Assembly (NCBI RefSeq): GCF_004766125.1
Contig: NZ_SJSA01000002.1
Location: forward strand, 248,001-312,000
DNA length: 64,000 bases
Reading direction: 5' to 3'
Source: Duncaniella freteri
GTDB taxonomy: Bacteria > Bacteroidota > Bacteroidia > Bacteroidales > Muribaculaceae
Part shown: positions 61,924 to 64,000 of the stretch, one piece after another
Numbering within the stretch: position 1 is the stretch's first letter
Layout of the letters: each line of letters starts with the position of its first letter
The notes under the pieces: model-generated
The model's input: only the letters and a program-made list of their open reading frames with translations
What the model was told of the DNA's origin: nothing
Database searches by the model: none
Program-made: the position numbers and the translations under genes

Positions 61924-63405
61924 TTAGTAATTACGTGCGAATATTACACGCTGAGCCGAGGGCTTTCCGGTAACCATACATACTCCCGGGGTCTTGTCGC
62001 CCTCGAATGGTATGCAACGGATGGTTGCCTTTGTTTCCTCCTTGATCTTCTCTTCGGTCTCGGTGGTTCCGTCCCAATGGGCAAGTATGAAGCCGCCCTT
62101 TTCGATCTCTTCCTTGAACTCTTCGTAGGTGTCGACAGTGCGTGTGAGTGAGGCGCGATGGTCGAGTGCTTTTTTGAATATGTTGTTCTGTATATCTTCA
62201 AGGAGATCTTTGCAGTATTGCGCAATTCCTTCAAGAGATGTCTCGTGCTTTTCGAGTGTGTCGCGACGCATTACTTCTACAGTGCCGTTCTCGATGTCGC
62301 GGGCACCTATGGCGAGTCGTACGGGCACACCCTTAAGTTCGTAGTCGGCAAATTTGAAGCCTGGGCGTTTGTTGTCGGCATCATCAAACTTGACGCTTAC
62401 ACCCATGGCGCGAAGTTCTTTGACAATTGGGGCTACTGCATCAGCGATTACCGACTTCTGGTCATCATTCTTATAGATGGGCACTATCACTACCTGTATC
62501 GGGGCGAGGTGAGGAGGGAGCACGAGACCGTTGTCATCGGAATGGGTCATGATGAGTGCGCCCATGAGTCGGGTCGATACACCCCATGATGTTGCCCATA
62601 CATATTCAGGCTGATTGTTTTTGTTGACGTATGTGACATCAAACGCTTTGGCGAAGTTCTGACCAAGGAAGTGTGATGTTCCTGCCTGAAGGGCTTTTCC
62701 GTCCTGCATCATAGCTTCGATACAAAGTGTCTCGATAGCTCCGGCAAAACGCTCGTTCGCGCTCTTGACACCCTTGATTACAGGCACAGCCATGTATTTT
62801 TCAGCAAATTCTGCATAGATATCAAGCATTCTGCGGGCTTCTTCCCATGCTTCCTGTTCGGTAGCATGGGCTGTGTGTCCTTCTTGCCAAAGGAATTCTG
62901 CCGTGCGGAGGAACATGCGTGTACGCATCTCCCAGCGCATCACGTTTGCCCACTGGTTGATGAGTATAGGCAGGTCGCGATAGGAGTGTATCCAGTTGCG
63001 GTATGTGTTCCAGATGATGGTTTCAGATGTCGGACGTATGATGAGTTCTTCTTCAAGACGTGCAGCAGGATCGACAACTACACCGCTTCCGTCCTCGGCA
63101 TTTTTGAGACGGTAGTGAGTCACGACGGCACACTCTTTGGCGAAACCTTCCACATGGTCGGCTTCCCTGGATAGGAATGACTTGGGGATCAGTAGTGGGA
63201 AATATGCATTCTGATGACCGGTCTCCTTGAACATGCGGTCAAGTTCCTGCTGCATTTTCTCCCATATGGCATAGCCATATGGCTTTATTACCATGCAACC
63301 TCTCACTGCTGACTGCTCAGCGAGGTCAGCTTTTACCACGAGGTCATTATACCACTGCGAGTAGTTCTCGCTACGCTTGGTGAGGTCTTTAAGTTCTTTA
63401 GCCAT
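61924..63405 (-). CDS. proS: Prolyl-tRNA synthetase (short, eukaryote-like form)
   Basis: The 493-residue class II synthetase charges tRNA-Pro. It has [20 protein letters not shown] and [20 protein letters not shown] at the start, motif 2 near [20 protein letters not shown], and a C-terminal anticodon-binding part. It lacks the inserted editing domain of E. coli ProS and is the archaeal/eukaryotic-type form common in Bacteroidetes. It is 15 bases after the OmpA-like gene. Confidence 0.95.
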   Translation of the reverse strand: MAKELKDLTKRSENYSQWYNDLVVKADLAEQSAVRGCMVIKPYGYAIWEKMQQELDRMFKETGHQNAYFPLLIPKSFLSREADHVEGFAKECAVVTHYRLKNAEDGSGVVVDPAARLEEELIIRPTSETIIWNTYRNWIHSYRDLPILINQWANVMRWEMRTRMFLRTAEFLWQEGHTAHATEQEAWEEARRMLDIYAEFAEKYMAVPVIKGVKSANERFAGAIETLCIEAMMQDGKALQAGTSHFLGQNFAKAFDVTYVNKNNQPEYVWATSWGVSTRLMGALIMTHSDDNGLVLPPHLAPIQVVIVPIYKNDDQKSVIADAVAPIVKELRAMGVSVKFDDADNKRPGFKFADYELKGVPVRLAIGARDIENGTVEVMRRDTLEKHETSLEGIAQYCKDLLEDIQNNIFKKALDHRASLTRTVDTYEEFKEEIEKGGFILAHWDGTTETEEKIKEETKATIRCIPFEGDKTPGVCMVTGKPSAQRVIFARNY

Positions 63406-63420
63406 TGCTCTATGATGTTC

Positions 63421-64000
63421 TTATTTTAATTGCTTTTTATGTGCGAGTGTAATCATTTTTGGACCGGGGATGAGAAAGAACTCAACACGTCGGTTGGCAG
63501 CGCGTCCGGCACGTGAATCATTTGGCTTGATGGGATCTGTGTCACCCATCTCGTAGGGAATGACGATAAGATCCTCGCTCACTTGTCCGAGGAGCCAGTC
63601 GTAGACCGAATTGTTGCGCTCGTGGGAGAGATACATATTGTATTGTGACGACCCGGTGTTGTCAGTGTGCACGGCATATACCAGCTTGAACATCTCGGGG
63701 TCACGTAGTATGGATATTATCGGACCGAATTTTGCAGGGGCTGCCGGAGAGAGCAATGTGTCGTTGGGATGGAACAGCTCATCGGTGGGGAGTGTTACTA
63801 CCACTACTTCATCATCACGCATTATGTCGACGATGTAACCTTTGTTTGCAAGCTGCTGGCCTATATTTTTCATATATCGGCTTATGGCCTGATGCTCGCT
63901 TGATGCTACAGCGGGAGTTATGATATTCTGCTCAAGATCCATATCCATGAATGCTGACTCCTCATATCCTTTGTAGGGGTCAGTGTATTTGTCCTTAGGT
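63421..64000 (-). CDS. OmpA-family protein (C-terminal part)
   Basis: The gene runs off the right edge; the frame is open to base 64000 and the ATG at 63948 is internal. The visible C-terminal domain is OmpA-like: GYIVDIMRDDEVVVVTLPTD, LVYAVHTDNTGSSQYNMYLS and NDSRAGRAANRRVEFFLIPG. Such domains bind the peptidoglycan stem peptide. The rest of the protein is unseen, so whether it is a barrel or lipoprotein is open. It precedes proS by 15 bases. Confidence 0.83.
   Translation of the reverse strand, partial: PKDKYTDPYKGYEESAFMDMDLEQNIITPAVASSEHQAISRYMKNIGQQLANKGYIVDIMRDDEVVVVTLPTDELFHPNDTLLSPAAPAKFGPIISILRDPEMFKLVYAVHTDNTGSSQYNMYLSHERNNSVYDWLLGQVSEDLIVIPYEMGDTDPIKPNDSRAGRAANRRVEFFLIPGPKMITLAHKKQLK

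Overview
The window looks like a chromosomal segment of a gut Bacteroidales bacterium, most likely of the Muribaculaceae. The evidence is indirect but consistent. Many genes are preceded by the Bacteroidetes-type promoter (TTTG or TTG, about 20 bases, then TAnnTTTG). Gene content includes a complete Bat (aerotolerance) operon, a type III glutamine synthetase, LL-diaminopimelate aminotransferase, a class I fumarase, a PorT-like barrel protein and an ISAon1-type insertion sequence. No rRNA genes, CRISPR array or replication origin were seen. The species assignment is inference; no search could be run.

Region by region. Positions 1-5.2 kb hold the end of a ThrE-like exporter gene, a LysR regulator, and on the minus strand a NeuB-type sugar-acid synthase, a NeuD-like acetyltransferase, a barrel protein, MltG and a MerR regulator. 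Positions 5.2-15.4 kb are a plus-strand housekeeping run: small lipoprotein, Ca2+ P-type ATPase, alaS, a Dabb protein, nrdD-nrdG and a malate dehydrogenase. Positions 15.4-24.4 kb are minus strand: comF-recX-prmC, an orphan histidine kinase, fumarase and mutS2, then a broken cupin gene on the plus strand and a coiled-coil lipoprotein. A LytS/LytT-type two-component pair and superoxide dismutase follow.

Positions 27.2-36.5 kb are the accessory part. They hold tRNA-Gly and tRNA-Leu, the decayed C-terminal end of one ISAon1-like transposase, a second more complete ISAon1-like element with visible inverted ends, an orphan tyrosine recombinase, a MINPP-like phosphatase, small cargo-type genes (TPR, GNAT, DJ-1/PfpI, HxlR, radical SAM), tRNA-Cys and an IS5-family element flanked by TTA repeats. 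Positions 36.5-51.5 kb return to core genes: DUF362 lipoprotein, GH28 glycosidase, dapF-dapL, glnN and priA on the plus strand, and vanZ, DUF3332, mltF, purM, a universal stress protein and a small HTH protein.

Positions 51.6-60.1 kb are the minus-strand Bat operon in the order moxR, DUF58, a membrane protein broken by a one-base frameshift, batA, batB, batC, batD, batE. Positions 60.2-64 kb carry another minus-strand operon: an OmpA-like protein (cut by the window edge), proS, an HU protein, and a second HU-domain protein that also has a membrane segment and a LysM-like C-terminus. That last protein is the most unusual architecture in the window, because it would connect a DNA-binding domain to the cell-wall compartment in one polypeptide.
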